Source: Microbacterium sp. GCS4 (GTDB lineage: Bacteria; Actinomycetota; Actinomycetes; Actinomycetales; Microbacteriaceae). From it: a stretch of 64,000 nucleotides of DNA. The DNA is taken from positions 372,001 to 436,000 of the forward strand of contig NZ_LGYE01000001.1 of NCBI RefSeq assembly GCF_001262495.1, read 5' to 3'. A program made the position numbers and the translations under genes. The notes below the pieces were generated by a model, which made no database searches, was not told where the DNA came from, and was given only the letters and a program-made list of their open reading frames with translations. This document shows positions 1 to 9,805 of this stretch, in pieces. Each line of letters begins with the position of its first letter. The stretch's first letter is position 1.

Positions 1-1
1 C

Positions 2-2110
2 ACGGTGACGGCTCCGGCCGCGTGGAAGGTCGTGTCGAACTCCCCCACGCCCGAGCCGATCCTGCACGACGACAGCTCGATCGCCACGTGGGGCTTCGAG
101 CCGACGCCGCGGATCTCCTCGTACATCACGGCTCTCGTCGCCGGACCCTACGAGTCGACCTTCTCCGAGCTCACGAGCGCCTCCGGTCGGGTCATCCCGC
201 TCGGGGTCTACGGCCGCAAGAGCCTCTGGCAGCACCTCGACGCCGACTACATCTTCGACAAGACGCGCGAGGGCTTCGCATACTTCGAGTCCAAGTTCGG
301 CGTCCCCTACCCGTTCGCCAAGTACGACCAGCTCTTCGTACCGGAGTTCAACGCCGGAGCGATGGAGAACGCGGGCGCGGTGACCTTCACCGAGACCTAT
401 GTGTTCCGCAGCAAGGTGACGGATGCGGTCAAGGAGCGCCGCGTCGTCACGATCCTGCACGAGCTCGCCCACATGTGGTTCGGCGACCTCGTCACCATGA
501 AGTGGTGGAACGACCTGTGGCTGAACGAGTCGTTCGCCGAGTGGGCGTCGACCATCGCCACCGCGGAGGCCACCGAGTGGACCGAGGCATGGACCACGTT
601 CAACGCCATGGAGAAGACCTGGGCGTACCGCCAGGACCAGCTGCCGTCCACGCACCCGATCGTCGCCGAGATCAACGACCTCGAGGACGTGCAGGTCAAC
701 TTCGACGGAATCACGTACGCCAAGGGCGGGTCCGTCCTCAAGCAGCTCGCGGCATGGGTCGGCATCGAGGAGTTCTTCGCCGGTGTCTCGCAGTACTTCC
801 AGAAGCACTCCTGGGGCAACACCGAGCTGAGCGACCTCCTCACCGAGCTCGAGGCCACGAGCGGCCGCGACCTCAGCACCTGGTCGAAGAAGTGGCTCGA
901 GACCGCCGGCGTGAACACGCTCGAGCCGGTCATCGCGGAGGATGCCGACGGCACGATCTCCCGGTTCGCCGTGACCCAGACGGCTCCGGCCGACTACTCG
1001 ACGATCCGTCCGCACCGCCTCGGCATCGGTTTCTACTCCCTCACAAACGGCGCTCTCGTGCGCAGTCACTACGCCGAGGTCGACGTCGACGGCGATCGCA
1101 CCGAGGTCCCCGAGCTCGTGGGCCTGAAGCGCCCCGACCTCGTGCTGCTGAACGACAACGACCTGGCCTACGCGAAGATCCGGCTCGACGAGCGGTCACT
1201 GGCCACCGCGATCGCGCACCTGGCCGACATCAGCGACCCGCTCGCCCGCTCGCTGGTCTGGGGCGCCGCCTGGGACCAGACACGGGATGCCGAGACGGCC
1301 GCGTCCGACTACATCGATCTCGTGCTGGGCAACATCGGCCGCGAGACCGAGTCGACCACGGTGCGCACCACTCTCGCGCAGCTGCGCACCGCCGCGACGC
1401 TGTACGTGACGCCCGAGAACCGCGCCGCTGCCCGCCAGAAGGTCGCCGATGGCCTGTGGGCGCTCGCGGAGGGCGCGGAGGCCGGCAGCGACAGCCAGCT
1501 GCAGTTCGTCACCGCGTTCGCCGGCGCGCTCGTCACCCCCGAGCACGCGGGAGTCGTCGGTCGCCTGCGCTCCGGTGAGGACACGCTGCCCGGGCTCGAG
1601 ATCGACGCCGACCTGAACTGGCAGCTGCTGGTCGGACTCGCCACGATCGGCGCGACCGATGCCGCGGCGATCGACGCGGCGCTCGCAGCGGACAACACGG
1701 CCAAGGGCGGCGAGTTCGCGGCTCAGGCCCGCGCCGCACTGCCCGACGTCGCCTCCAAGAAGGCGGCCTGGGCATCGCTGATCGAACGCGACGACGCACC
1801 GAACACCATCGTGCGCTCCGCGGCGCTCGGCTTCGTCCATCCGGCCGGCGCCGAGGTGCTCCGGGAGTTCGTCCAGCCGTACTTCGACATGCTGCTGCCG
1901 ATCTGGGAATCGCGGACCTACCAGATCGCCCAGTACCTCGTCGTGGGCCTGTTCCCGACCGCGATCGCCGATGTCGCTCTGCGCGACACGACGCGCGCCT
2001 GGCTCGCGGAGCACCAGGATGCCGCCCCCGCTCTGCGCCGCCTCGTGCTGGAGAACCTCGCCGATGTCGAGCGCTCCCTCGCGGCGCAGTCGCGCGACGC
2101 GGAGGACTGA
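2..2110 (+). CDS. pepN: Aminopeptidase N, M1 family (5' end outside window)
   Basis: This is the C-terminal 702 residues of a PepN-type M1 aminopeptidase, a cytosolic zinc exopeptidase that removes N-terminal residues from peptides. The frame is open through the left window edge, so about 150 residues of a usual ~850 are missing and the GTG at position 5 is not a real start. Landmarks are the exopeptidase motif GAMENAG near visible residue 119, the zinc site HELAH near 153, and the third zinc ligand Glu in NESFAEW after 18 intervening residues. The rest is the long helical ERAP1-like C-terminal domain, which ends intact. A 16-bp hairpin follows the stop. Confidence 0.95.
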   Translation, partial: TVTAPAAWKVVSNSPTPEPILHDDSSIATWGFEPTPRISSYITALVAGPYESTFSELTSASGRVIPLGVYGRKSLWQHLDADYIFDKTREGFAYFESKFGVPYPFAKYDQLFVPEFNAGAMENAGAVTFTETYVFRSKVTDAVKERRVVTILHELAHMWFGDLVTMKWWNDLWLNESFAEWASTIATAEATEWTEAWTTFNAMEKTWAYRQDQLPSTHPIVAEINDLEDVQVNFDGITYAKGGSVLKQLAAWVGIEEFFAGVSQYFQKHSWGNTELSDLLTELEATSGRDLSTWSKKWLETAGVNTLEPVIAEDADGTISRFAVTQTAPADYSTIRPHRLGIGFYSLTNGALVRSHYAEVDVDGDRTEVPELVGLKRPDLVLLNDNDLAYAKIRLDERSLATAIAHLADISDPLARSLVWGAAWDQTRDAETAASDYIDLVLGNIGRETESTTVRTTLAQLRTAATLYVTPENRAAARQKVADGLWALAEGAEAGSDSQLQFVTAFAGALVTPEHAGVVGRLRSGEDTLPGLEIDADLNWQLLVGLATIGATDAAAIDAALAADNTAKGGEFAAQARAALPDVASKKAAWASLIERDDAPNTIVRSAALGFVHPAGAEVLREFVQPYFDMLLPIWESRTYQIAQYLVVGLFPTAIADVALRDTTRAWLAEHQDAAPALRRLVLENLADVERSLAAQSRDAED

Positions 2111-2127
2111 GTTCCACTGCGTCTCTC

Positions 2128-2169
2128 TCAGGCCTCTGCGCGGTGCATCCAGCCCGCGCAGAGGCCTGA
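2128..2169 (+). terminator. Strong hairpin after pepN
   Basis: A perfect 16-bp stem (2128-2143 with 2154-2169) closes a 10-nt loop, starting 18 nt past the pepN stop. There is no T-run after it, so it could be a T-less terminator or a 3'-end stabiliser. It ends just before the candidate -10 of the next gene. Confidence 0.6.
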
Positions 2170-2184
2170 TCGCTACTCTGGGGA

Positions 2185-3261
2185 GTGATGATGATGCTGC
2201 CGTTCGAGACCGATCAACCCCCCGCTGAACCGCCGACCTGGTGGACGGACATGCTCAGCGTCCTCGGGGTCGTGGGCATGAGAGCCCTCAACGTCGCGAT
2301 CATCATCGTCGCGTGCATTCTGGTCGCTCTCGCCCTGCGCGTCGTGATCCGACGGGTCGTGCACCGCATCGTCGACACCGCCAAGAGCAAGGCCGCGGTC
2401 GACGACACCCAGGCACTCGAACGTAGCCCCCTCGCCGACATGCGGCTCGTGCAGCGCACGCGCACCCTCGGCACGATCCTTCAGAACATCGTCAATGTGA
2501 TGCTCGTCGTGATCGCGATAGTGCTGATCGTCAACGAACTCGACAACAGCCTCCTCGGCTCCCTCACGCTGCTGACCGCTGCCGTGGGCGCGGGTCTCGG
2601 CTTCGGCGCCCAGAACATCGTCAAGGACGTGCTGAACGGCATGTTCATCGTCGCGGAGGATCAGATCGGGATCGGCGACGTCGTCGATCTCGGACTCGCC
2701 TCGGGCGTCGTCGAGTACGTGAGCGTGCGCATCACTCAGGTGCGCGACGTGAACGGCACGCTCTGGTACGTCCGCAACGGCGAGGTCACCCGAATCGGCA
2801 ACATGTCCCAGGGGTGGGCGCGCGCGATCATCGACCTCGGTGTGCCGTTGGACGTCGACATCGACCAGGTCGAGCAGGTCATGCTGGAGACCGCCCAGGG
2901 ACTCGCCAAGGACCCCAAGTGGCGCACCCGCATCATCGAGAAGCCCGAGCTCTGGGGGCTGGAGTCGATCGGCGGCGAGGCGCTCGTCGTCCGCATCGTG
3001 ATCAAGGCGCGGGCGAACGCCAAGGACGACGTCGCCCAGGAGCTGCGCAAGCGCCTTCGTGCGGCGTTTCTCGAGAAGGAGATCGCGCTGCCCAGCATGG
3101 CGACCGTGGTGCCGACGGGTCTCGACGGCGCCCGACGCGTGCGCGGCGCCAACCCGCCCAAGACGCGCCCCAACGCGGTGACCGGCGTGCCTGTCGTGCC
3201 TGACCGAGGCATCTGGCGACGCAAGAAGCAGCAGAACGACGACGGGAGCACGCAGAAGTGA
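2185..3261 (+). CDS. Small-conductance mechanosensitive channel (MscS family)
   Basis: This 358-residue integral membrane protein resembles MscS channels, which open under membrane tension and release solutes during hypo-osmotic shock. Hydrophobic segments lie near residues 30-60 and 100-125. The pore helix near 130-150 carries the family GFGAQ-x3-KD pattern, followed by a soluble beta/alpha vestibule domain and a basic tail. The start is GTG at 2185 followed by three ATG codons; GGGGAG sits directly upstream and a TACTCT hexamer lies at 2174-2179, so the leader is very short or absent. The stop overlaps the globin start (GTGA), suggesting translational coupling. Confidence 0.9.
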   Translation: MMMMLPFETDQPPAEPPTWWTDMLSVLGVVGMRALNVAIIIVACILVALALRVVIRRVVHRIVDTAKSKAAVDDTQALERSPLADMRLVQRTRTLGTILQNIVNVMLVVIAIVLIVNELDNSLLGSLTLLTAAVGAGLGFGAQNIVKDVLNGMFIVAEDQIGIGDVVDLGLASGVVEYVSVRITQVRDVNGTLWYVRNGEVTRIGNMSQGWARAIIDLGVPLDVDIDQVEQVMLETAQGLAKDPKWRTRIIEKPELWGLESIGGEALVVRIVIKARANAKDDVAQELRKRLRAAFLEKEIALPSMATVVPTGLDGARRVRGANPPKTRPNAVTGVPVVPDRGIWRRKKQQNDDGSTQK

Positions 3262-3707
3262 CGTTCTACGACGAGGTCGGCGGACGGGAGACGTTCGCGA
3301 AGATCGTCTCGGTGTTCTACCGTGAGGTCGCGCAGGACCCGGTGCTGAAGCCCATGTATCCGGAGGAGGACCTCGGACCTGCAGAGGAGCGCCTGCTGCT
3401 GTTCCTCGAGCAGTACTGGGGCGGGCCGACGACGTACGGCGAGACTCGAGGGCACCCGCGCCTGCGGATGAGGCACATGCCGTTCCGCGTCGATCCGGAT
3501 GCGCGCGATCGTTGGCTGCGGCACATGCGCACGGCCGTGGACGAGGCGCACTTGTCGCCCCTGCACGAATCGACGCTGTGGGACTACCTCGAGCGGGCGG
3601 CGTATGCCATGGTGAACTCGATGGAGCGCTCCGGCATCGGCGCTGCCGCCGAGGGCCGCCCCACGCTCGAGACCCGCTCACGTCAGGAATCAACGGAGAA
3701 CCCATGA
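3258..3707 (+). CDS. glbO: Group II truncated haemoglobin (GlbO type)
   Basis: This 149-residue globin belongs to the group II truncated haemoglobins, haem proteins of actinobacteria linked to oxygen and peroxide chemistry. By family pattern, Tyr21 (B10), Tyr34 (CD1), the proximal His73 in MRHMPF and Trp86 (G8) in DRWLRHM are all present, so haem binding should be intact. The GTG start overlaps the mscS stop by 4 nt and the stop overlaps the next ATG by 4 nt. The globin is thus sandwiched translationally between a membrane channel and a flavoprotein. A redox partnership with the flavoprotein is inference only. Confidence 0.93.
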   Translation: MTFYDEVGGRETFAKIVSVFYREVAQDPVLKPMYPEEDLGPAEERLLLFLEQYWGGPTTYGETRGHPRLRMRHMPFRVDPDARDRWLRHMRTAVDEAHLSPLHESTLWDYLERAAYAMVNSMERSGIGAAAEGRPTLETRSRQESTENP

Positions 3708-5362
3708 CGACCACGCCCCTGTCCGCCGACGTCCTCGTGATCGGATGGGGGCTGGCCGGCCTCGTGGCCGCATCGGAGGCTCTGGATGCCGGTCGCCGCG
3801 TGATCCTGCTCGACCAGGAGCCTCGCACGAACCTCGGCGGTCAGGCCTGGTGGTCGTTCGGCGGGCTGTTCTTCATCGACTCCCCCGAGCAGCGCCGAAT
3901 GGGCATCAGGGACTCCCTGGCGCTCGCGACGCAGGACTGGTTCGGCACCGCGGGGTTCGACCGTCCCGAGGACGACTGGCCGCGTCGGTGGGCGGAGGCC
4001 TATCTGCAGTTCGCCGCGGGCGAGAAGCGCGCGTGGCTGCGCCAGCGCGGCGTGGGCTTCTTCCCCGTGGTCGGGTGGGCGGAACGCGGCGGATACGGCG
4101 CTCTGGGCCCCGGCAACTCCGTGCCGCGGTTCCACATCACGTGGGGCACGGGTCCCGGGATCGTGGCGCCGTTCCAGGCCTCGGTCGAACAGGCGGAGCG
4201 CGAGGGCCGCATCACGATCCTGCCGCGGCACCGGGTGACGGAGCTGAACGTCCACGACGGCGTCGTGACGGGCGCGAGCGGGTCCGTCCTCGCCCCCAGC
4301 GGCGCCCAGCGCGGCGTCGAGTCCTCGCGCGAGGTGATCGGGGACTTCGCGATCACCGCATCCGCGACGATCGTCGCCTCCGGTGGAATCGGCGGCAATC
4401 ACGACCTCGTGCGCGCCGCGTGGCCCGCGCGCCTCGGAAACCCGCCCGAGCACATGCTCACGGGCGTACCCGCCTACGTGGACGGCTCCATGCAGACGGT
4501 CAGCGCCGCGGCGGGTGCACGCCTCATCAACGGCGACCGTATGTGGCACTACGTCGAAGGCATCCGCAACTGGGATCCGGTCTGGCCGTCCCACGGCATC
4601 CGCATCCTGCCCGGCCCGTCGTCGCTCTGGCTCGACGCCACCGGACGGCGCCTCCCCGGGCCGTTGTTCCCCGGTTTCGACACCCTCGGCACGCTCGAGC
4701 ATCTGCGTCGCACGGGCTACGACCACTCCTGGTTCGTGACATCACAACAGATCGTGGAGAAGGAGTTCGCGCTCTCGGGCAGCGAGCAGAACCCCGACCT
4801 CACGGGCAAGGACGTCGGGCTGCTGCTGCGGTCGCGCCTCGCGAAGGGTCCTACCGGACCGGTGCAGGCGTTCCTCGACGAAGGAGAGGACTTCATCGTC
4901 GAGAACGACCTGGAGTCGCTCCTCGAGCAGATGCGACGGCACGATGGCGGCGACCTGCTCGACATCGACCATGTGCGTCGCGAGATCATCGCACGCGACC
5001 TCGAGATGGACAACGACTTCTCCAAGGACGCCCAGATCGGGATGCTGCGCTCGATGCGCGGCTACCGGGGCGACCGGCTGATCCGCACCGCGGCCCCGCA
5101 CCGACTGCAGGATCCCGCGGCCGGGCCGATGATCGCCGTCAAGCTGCACGTGCTCACCCGCAAGTCGCTCGGCGGCATCACGACCGATCTGGACGGCCGC
5201 GCGCTCGACGCGCACGGCTCGCCGCTCCCCGGTCTATTTGCCGCGGGCGAGGCGAGCGGCTTCGGCGGTGGAGGTGTGCACGGGTATCGCGCCCTCGAGG
5301 GGACCTTCCTGGGCGGGTGCCTCTTCTCGGGACGCCAGGCGGGACGAGCCGCCGCGATCTGA
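3704..5362 (+). CDS. FAD-binding dehydrogenase (fumarate reductase/KsdD-like flavoprotein)
   Basis: This 552-residue protein starts with a Rossmann FAD motif GWGLAG at residues 14-19. It ends with the second FAD-contact region typical of the fumarate reductase/3-ketosteroid dehydrogenase superfamily (KSLGGI, then [16 protein letters not shown]). Members oxidise or reduce C=C bonds; the substrate cannot be told from sequence. The start is ATG at 3704, overlapping the globin stop as ATGA; an upstream extension of the frame would run through the globin and is rejected. No signal peptide is seen, so a cytosolic enzyme is expected. Confidence 0.88.
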   Translation: MTTTPLSADVLVIGWGLAGLVAASEALDAGRRVILLDQEPRTNLGGQAWWSFGGLFFIDSPEQRRMGIRDSLALATQDWFGTAGFDRPEDDWPRRWAEAYLQFAAGEKRAWLRQRGVGFFPVVGWAERGGYGALGPGNSVPRFHITWGTGPGIVAPFQASVEQAEREGRITILPRHRVTELNVHDGVVTGASGSVLAPSGAQRGVESSREVIGDFAITASATIVASGGIGGNHDLVRAAWPARLGNPPEHMLTGVPAYVDGSMQTVSAAAGARLINGDRMWHYVEGIRNWDPVWPSHGIRILPGPSSLWLDATGRRLPGPLFPGFDTLGTLEHLRRTGYDHSWFVTSQQIVEKEFALSGSEQNPDLTGKDVGLLLRSRLAKGPTGPVQAFLDEGEDFIVENDLESLLEQMRRHDGGDLLDIDHVRREIIARDLEMDNDFSKDAQIGMLRSMRGYRGDRLIRTAAPHRLQDPAAGPMIAVKLHVLTRKSLGGITTDLDGRALDAHGSPLPGLFAAGEASGFGGGGVHGYRALEGTFLGGCLFSGRQAGRAAAI

Positions 5363-5370
5363 CCGCGTCG

Positions 5371-6036
5371 CTACTCGCCGACGCCGGTGTCGCGGACCGC
5401 GGTCATGCCGATGGCTGCCGGTCCCCGGGTCAGCACATGACCGCGTCGGAACGCCAGACGCGTCCAGCGCCCGGACGTCAGGACCGCGACGTCTTCTTCG
5501 CCGGAGATGAATCCGAAGGCGTCCGCGGCGAAGGCCACTCCACGCGGAAGGCCGAGCAGGTCTTCGTCGGGTTCCCCCCAGACGGCCGCGCGCAGCGCTC
5601 GCACCGCCTCTTCACCGGCGCCGTCCGTGGCCCCGCGTGCCACGGCGCTGATGCCCCATTGCGCGCGCTGAGCGACCACCGAGGCCGTGAGTCGTCCGAG
5701 CGGAGCCCACTCGCCTCGGGGCGGGGCGATGCCTGCCCAGGCGGGCGAGAGCCCGGTCTCGGGGAGATCGAGGACGCGGTCGTCGTCCGTCGCCGTGAGC
5801 GAGGCCACGACGATGTCGCATTCGAGTTCGGGATCGGCGTGCACGACGCGCATCCCGAGCACCGTCGGCGTGTGATCGAAGAGTCCGTGCGGCGCGAGGG
5901 CCGCGCCGGTGAGTGCGAGCACTCCGCGTGCGGCCTGGAGTCGGACGCCCTCGTCGGAGATCCGGGCAGTGCGCCCGAGGAACGTCAGGACGTCCTTGGT
6001 CGTCGGGGCATCGGCGAGGACGAGCTGCTGGGGCAC
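5371..6036 (-). CDS. Hypothetical protein, conserved-looking, function unknown
   Basis: I do not recognise this 221-residue protein. It is soluble-looking, without signal peptide or membrane segments, rich in Ala, Val and Leu with scattered acidic patches. The GTG start at 6036 is chosen because AGAGG lies 2 nt upstream and a TAGTTT hexamer lies just before that; extending upstream would overlap the divergent thioesterase promoter. It converges on the flavoprotein gene with an 8-nt gap. Base usage matches its neighbours, so it is likely a native core gene. Confidence 0.7.
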   Translation of the reverse strand: MPQQLVLADAPTTKDVLTFLGRTARISDEGVRLQAARGVLALTGAALAPHGLFDHTPTVLGMRVVHADPELECDIVVASLTATDDDRVLDLPETGLSPAWAGIAPPRGEWAPLGRLTASVVAQRAQWGISAVARGATDGAGEEAVRALRAAVWGEPDEDLLGLPRGVAFAADAFGFISGEEDVAVLTSGRWTRLAFRRGHVLTRGPAAIGMTAVRDTGVGE

Positions 6037-6041
6037 AGCCT

Positions 6042-6049
6042 CTAAACTA
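6042..6049. promoter_or_regulatory. Overlapping divergent -10 elements
   Basis: TAAACT (plus strand, 6042-6047) faces right towards the thioesterase and TAGTTT (minus strand, 6049-6044) faces left towards the hypothetical gene. They share four base pairs, so polymerase could occupy only one orientation at a time. This is a candidate from pattern only. Confidence 0.4.
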
Positions 6050-6088
6050 TCAACGCCAGCGGTCGCCCCAGCCGCGGGGAAGGACCTC

Positions 6089-6976
6089 ATGACCGCCGAT
6101 GCCCACGCGACCCGCACCGTCGAGCAGCTGCTGTCGGTCCTCGACCTCGATGCCGCACAGGCGCGGACCACGGAGGACATCTTCACCGGCCGCTCCCATC
6201 CGATGCCCTCCGGACGGATCTACGGCGGCCAGGTGCTCGCGCAGAGCCTGCTGGCCGCCGAACGCACGCTCCCCGAGGACCGCGCCGTCCACTCGATGCA
6301 CGGGTACTTCCTCCGGCCCGGCGACGCCGCGCAGGGCATCACGATCGCGGTCGACCGCATCCACGACGGACGCTCGTTCTCGACGCGACGGTCGCAGGCG
6401 TACCAGAACGGCGTGCCGATCTTCTCGATGATCGCCTCTTTCCAGGACGAGGATCCCGGCGTCGAGCACGCCACCCCCATGCCCGACGGCGTACCGGAGC
6501 CGGAGAGCCTGCTCCCCGACGAGAAGCGCGTGGAGGGCCTCCCTCCCGGGACGGCCAGTATGCTCACGGATCGCGCCGCCGACGTGCGACACGTGGATTC
6601 GCCCCTGTTCCTCCCGAGCGACGACGAGCGCGTGCCGCACCAGGGCGTGTGGATGCGGATGCGGGCGCCGCTGCCGGACGACCCGCGGATCCACCGCGCC
6701 GCTCTCGCGTACCTCAGCGACATGACGATCCAGGAGTCGATCCTGCGCGCGCACGGCATCTACTGGGCGCTTCCGGGGCTCAAGGTCGCGAGCCTCGACC
6801 ACGCGATGTGGTGGCACCGGCCTGCCCGGGTCGACGATTGGCTGCTGTACGTGCAGGAGTCGCCGAACGCGCGCGGCGGTCGCGGCCTCGCCCAGGGGCG
6901 GATCTACACGCGTGAAGGTCTGCTCGTGGCATCGGTGGCGCAGGAGATCATGGTGCGCGTACCGGAGACTCCCTGA
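6089..6976 (+). CDS. tesB: Acyl-CoA thioesterase II (TesB family)
   Basis: This 295-residue protein matches TesB acyl-CoA thioesterases, double-hotdog enzymes that hydrolyse medium- and long-chain acyl-CoA to free acid and CoA. The N-terminal hotdog has the IYGGQVLAQSLLAA helix near residues 46-60. The second half has LAYLSDMTIQES and the LDHAMWWHRP segment typical of the family. The start is ATG at 6089 with GGGAAGGA 5-12 nt upstream; a longer in-frame reading would overlap the divergent gene and is rejected. It sits near a second, single-hotdog thioesterase (7074-7562). Confidence 0.92.
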   Translation: MTADAHATRTVEQLLSVLDLDAAQARTTEDIFTGRSHPMPSGRIYGGQVLAQSLLAAERTLPEDRAVHSMHGYFLRPGDAAQGITIAVDRIHDGRSFSTRRSQAYQNGVPIFSMIASFQDEDPGVEHATPMPDGVPEPESLLPDEKRVEGLPPGTASMLTDRAADVRHVDSPLFLPSDDERVPHQGVWMRMRAPLPDDPRIHRAALAYLSDMTIQESILRAHGIYWALPGLKVASLDHAMWWHRPARVDDWLLYVQESPNARGGRGLAQGRIYTREGLLVASVAQEIMVRVPETP

Positions 6977-7073
6977 CCGCGGTCTGCTGAGCGAGGCTTT
7001 CTGACCGGCTCACACCCAACGGGTGCGGACCGAACCGAACGCATCCGGATCCAACGGTCCTGACGTACGAGCG

Positions 7074-7562
7074 TCAGCGGTGCGCGTACTCGATGGACGG
7101 GCCTACGTACGGCTCCCAGGCCTCGCGCATCTCCGGCGTCAGTCGCGTGGGCCGGCCGGTAGCCGCGTCCACGAGCACGATGACGGCCGTCGAGCGCGCG
7201 TAGATCGTACGGGGCTCGGCCGAGGGGTCGTTGTGCACCTCGTAGCACACCTCGACGCTGGATCCGCCGAGCTTGCCGAACCACATCTGCACCTCGAGCG
7301 GACGGCGCTGGTACGGCACCGGCGCGAGGTACTCGATCTCCTGGCGCGCGATGAGGGTGAGGATGCCCTCGTCGAGTCCCGAGTCGAGAACAGCCGTGGA
7401 TGGAGCCTGCTCCCCCGGTCCCGCCCGCCAGAACGCTCGCACCCGCGCCTCCTCGAGCAGCTTGAGCATCGAGGTGTTGTTGACGTGGTTGAAGGCGTCC
7501 AGATCTCCCCAGCGCAGGTGGATGGGGATGTGCAGACGGGGCCCGGGGGTCGCTTCGGTCAT
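7074..7562 (-). CDS. Acyl-CoA thioesterase, 4HBT hotdog family
   Basis: This is a 162-residue single-hotdog protein. WGDLDAFNHVNN near residues 19-30 is the active-site region of 4-hydroxybenzoyl-CoA thioesterase-like enzymes, with the catalytic Asp in that motif. The acyl group hydrolysed is not predictable. The ATG at 7562 lies 5 nt after the ettA stop, so it is probably the second gene of an ettA-thioesterase operon. A longer frame would run into ettA and is rejected. Confidence 0.9.
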   Translation of the reverse strand: MTEATPGPRLHIPIHLRWGDLDAFNHVNNTSMLKLLEEARVRAFWRAGPGEQAPSTAVLDSGLDEGILTLIARQEIEYLAPVPYQRRPLEVQMWFGKLGGSSVEVCYEVHNDPSAEPRTIYARSTAVIVLVDAATGRPTRLTPEMREAWEPYVGPSIEYAHR

Positions 7563-7567
7563 GCGGA

Positions 7568-9247
7568 TCAGTCGCGCGTGAGCTTGCGGTGCGTGGAGCG
7601 GTGGGGCTTCGCCGCGTCCGGTCCGAGGCGCTCGATCTTGTTCTCCTCGTACGCTTCGAAGTTGCCCTCGAACCAGTACCACTGGTCGGGCTTCTCGTCG
7701 GTGCCCTCGTAGGCGAGGATGTGGGTCGCGATGCGGTCGAGGAACCACCGGTCGTGGGTGATGACCACGGCGCAACCGGGGAACTCGAGCAGGGCGTTCT
7801 CGAGCGAGCTCAGGGTCTCGACGTCGAGGTCGTTGGTCGGCTCGTCGAGAAGCAGCAGGTTGCCGCCCTCCTTGAGCGTGAGGGCCAGGTTCAGTCGGTT
7901 GCGCTCACCGCCGGAGAGAACACCGGCCTTCTTCTGCTGATCCGGACCCTTGAAGCCGAACTTCGAGACGTAGGCGCGGGAGGGGATCTCCGTCTTGCCG
8001 ACCGTGATGAAGTCGAGTCCGTCGGAGACGACCTCCCACAGCGTCTTGTCGGGGTCGATGCTCGCACGCGACTGGTCGACGTAGCTGATCTTGACGGTCT
8101 CGCCGATCTTGAGGTCGCCGCCGTCGAGAGGCTCCAGCCCCACGATCGTCTTGAAGAGGGTGGTCTTTCCGACGCCGTTCGGGCCGATCACGCCAACGAT
8201 GCCGTTCGGCGGCAGGCTGAAGCTCAGTCCGTCGATCAGGGAGCGTCCGTCGAAGCCCTTCTGCAGCTTCTTGGCCTCGATCACGACGTTGCCGAGACGG
8301 GGACCCGCCGGGATCTGGATCTCCTCGAAGTCGAGCTTCCGGGTCCGCTCCGCTTCGGCCGCCATCTCCTCGTATCGGGCGAGACGCGCCTTCGACTTCG
8401 TCTGACGACCCTTGGCGCTGGAGCGCACCCACTCGAGCTCCTCCTTGAGGCGCTTCGCGAGCTTCGCATCCTTCTTGCCCTGGATCTCGAGGCGCTCGCC
8501 CTTCTTCTCCAGATAGGTCGAGTAGTTGCCCTCGTAGCCGATCAGGCGGCCGCGATCGACCTCGGCGATCCATTCGGCCACGTGGTCGAGGAAGTACCGG
8601 TCGTGCGTGATCGCGATGACCGCGCCCTTGTAGGCCTGCAGGTGCTGCTCGAGCCAGAGCACGCTCTCCGCGTCGAGGTGGTTGGTGGGCTCGTCGAGGA
8701 GCAGCAGGTCGGGCTTCTGCAGCAGGAGCTTCGCGAGTGCGACACGACGCTTCTCACCGCCTGACAGTGGCGCGATCGCGGCGTCTCCCGGAGGCGTGCG
8801 GAGCGCGTCCATCGCCTGGTCGAGCTGCGAGTCGAGGTCCCACCCGTCGGCCGCGTCGATCTCCTCCTGGAGCGTCCCCATCTCGGCGAGAAGCGCGTCG
8901 AAGTCCGCGTCGGGGTCGGCCATGAGAGCGGAGATCTCGTTGAAGCGATCGAGCTTCGCCTTGATCGCGATGCCGTCCTGGATGTTCTCCAGCACCGTCT
9001 TCGACTCGTCGAGCTCGGGCTCCTGCATGAGGATGCCGACCGTGAAACCCGGCGTCAGCTTCGCCTCGCCGTTCGACGGCGTGTCGAGTCCTGCCATGAT
9101 CTTGAGGATCGTCGACTTTCCGGCGCCGTTCGGGCCGACCATGCCGATCTTGGCACCGGGCAGGAACGACATCGTGACGTCGTCGAGGATGAGCTTCTCA
9201 CCCACCGCCTTGCGTGCGCGAACCATCGAGTAGATGTACTCAGCCAC
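7568..9247 (-). CDS. ettA: Energy-dependent translational throttle protein, ABC-F ATPase
   Basis: This 559-residue ABC-F protein has two ATPase cassettes and no membrane domain. EttA proteins bind the ribosomal E site and gate the first elongation steps according to ATP/ADP. The first cassette has Walker A GPNGAGKS at 38-45, signature LSGGEKRR and Walker B LLLLDEPTNHLD. The second has GPNGVGKTT, LSGGERNR and LLLLDEPTNDLD. The charged arm/linker between them is present. The GTG start has AAGGAG upstream; a TAGGCT hexamer at 9294-9289 (minus) would give a leader of about 35 nt. Confidence 0.95.
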   Translation of the reverse strand: MAEYIYSMVRARKAVGEKLILDDVTMSFLPGAKIGMVGPNGAGKSTILKIMAGLDTPSNGEAKLTPGFTVGILMQEPELDESKTVLENIQDGIAIKAKLDRFNEISALMADPDADFDALLAEMGTLQEEIDAADGWDLDSQLDQAMDALRTPPGDAAIAPLSGGEKRRVALAKLLLQKPDLLLLDEPTNHLDAESVLWLEQHLQAYKGAVIAITHDRYFLDHVAEWIAEVDRGRLIGYEGNYSTYLEKKGERLEIQGKKDAKLAKRLKEELEWVRSSAKGRQTKSKARLARYEEMAAEAERTRKLDFEEIQIPAGPRLGNVVIEAKKLQKGFDGRSLIDGLSFSLPPNGIVGVIGPNGVGKTTLFKTIVGLEPLDGGDLKIGETVKISYVDQSRASIDPDKTLWEVVSDGLDFITVGKTEIPSRAYVSKFGFKGPDQQKKAGVLSGGERNRLNLALTLKEGGNLLLLDEPTNDLDVETLSSLENALLEFPGCAVVITHDRWFLDRIATHILAYEGTDEKPDQWYWFEGNFEAYEENKIERLGPDAAKPHRSTHRKLTRD

Positions 9248-9310
9248 CGAAAACCGCTCCTTCTGTTGGCGTCGAAGATCGACACTCCAGCCTACCGGCC
9301 CAGCCGGAAC

Positions 9311-9805
9311 TCACCAGTCGATGGCGCGCGTGGTGCCGATCAGGCAGCGTCCGCCGTCGAGCTGGGGCATGACGACGGCGACGGGCTCTCCCGTCGATGG
9401 CCCGACCTGACCGACCAGGCACTCGGAATCTCCCCATGCCACCGAGAACTGAAGACTCTCCGCCGCGTTGCCGACGGTCGACACATCCTGCGTGACCTGC
9501 ATCGCGGCGCGGTCGAAGCCTGCGGCGATGAGAGCGTCGATGTATGCGCGGCCAGCGCCGCGTTGATCCGTCGCCCACACCTCAGCCGTGACCGCGCTGA
9601 ACAGCGGAAGGTTGTCGTCGGCGCTGCCGTCTGCGACGAAGACGGGGCCTTCCGGCGTGGCGGTCGGACTCGGCGCCGCCGTCTCGGCATCCGGCGACGG
9701 CACCGCGTCGCCGGTCGGCCCACAGGCCGCCAGTAGGAGGGCTGCCCCGAGAGCAGTGAGAGACAGCATCACGCGCGTCGCGGAGGAAGCCGATCGTCGA
9801 AGCAC
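9311..9805 (-). CDS. Small secreted lipoprotein, possibly DUF6993-like
   Basis: This 164-residue predicted lipoprotein has a basic N-terminus, a hydrophobic stretch and a lipobox LLAAC near residue 28. A Pro/Thr/Ala-rich spacer follows, then a domain of about 110 residues with two Cys that may form a disulfide. It resembles proteins labelled DUF6993 in Microbacteriaceae, from memory only; function is unknown. It should be anchored on the outer face of the membrane. The GTG start at 9805 lies exactly 6 nt after a TAGACT hexamer, so the mRNA is probably leaderless. Start and -10 lie inside a perfect inverted repeat (9801-9828). Confidence 0.8.
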   Translation of the reverse strand: MLRRSASSATRVMLSLTALGAALLLAACGPTGDAVPSPDAETAAPSPTATPEGPVFVADGSADDNLPLFSAVTAEVWATDQRGAGRAYIDALIAAGFDRAAMQVTQDVSTVGNAAESLQFSVAWGDSECLVGQVGPSTGEPVAVVMPQLDGGRCLIGTTRAIDW

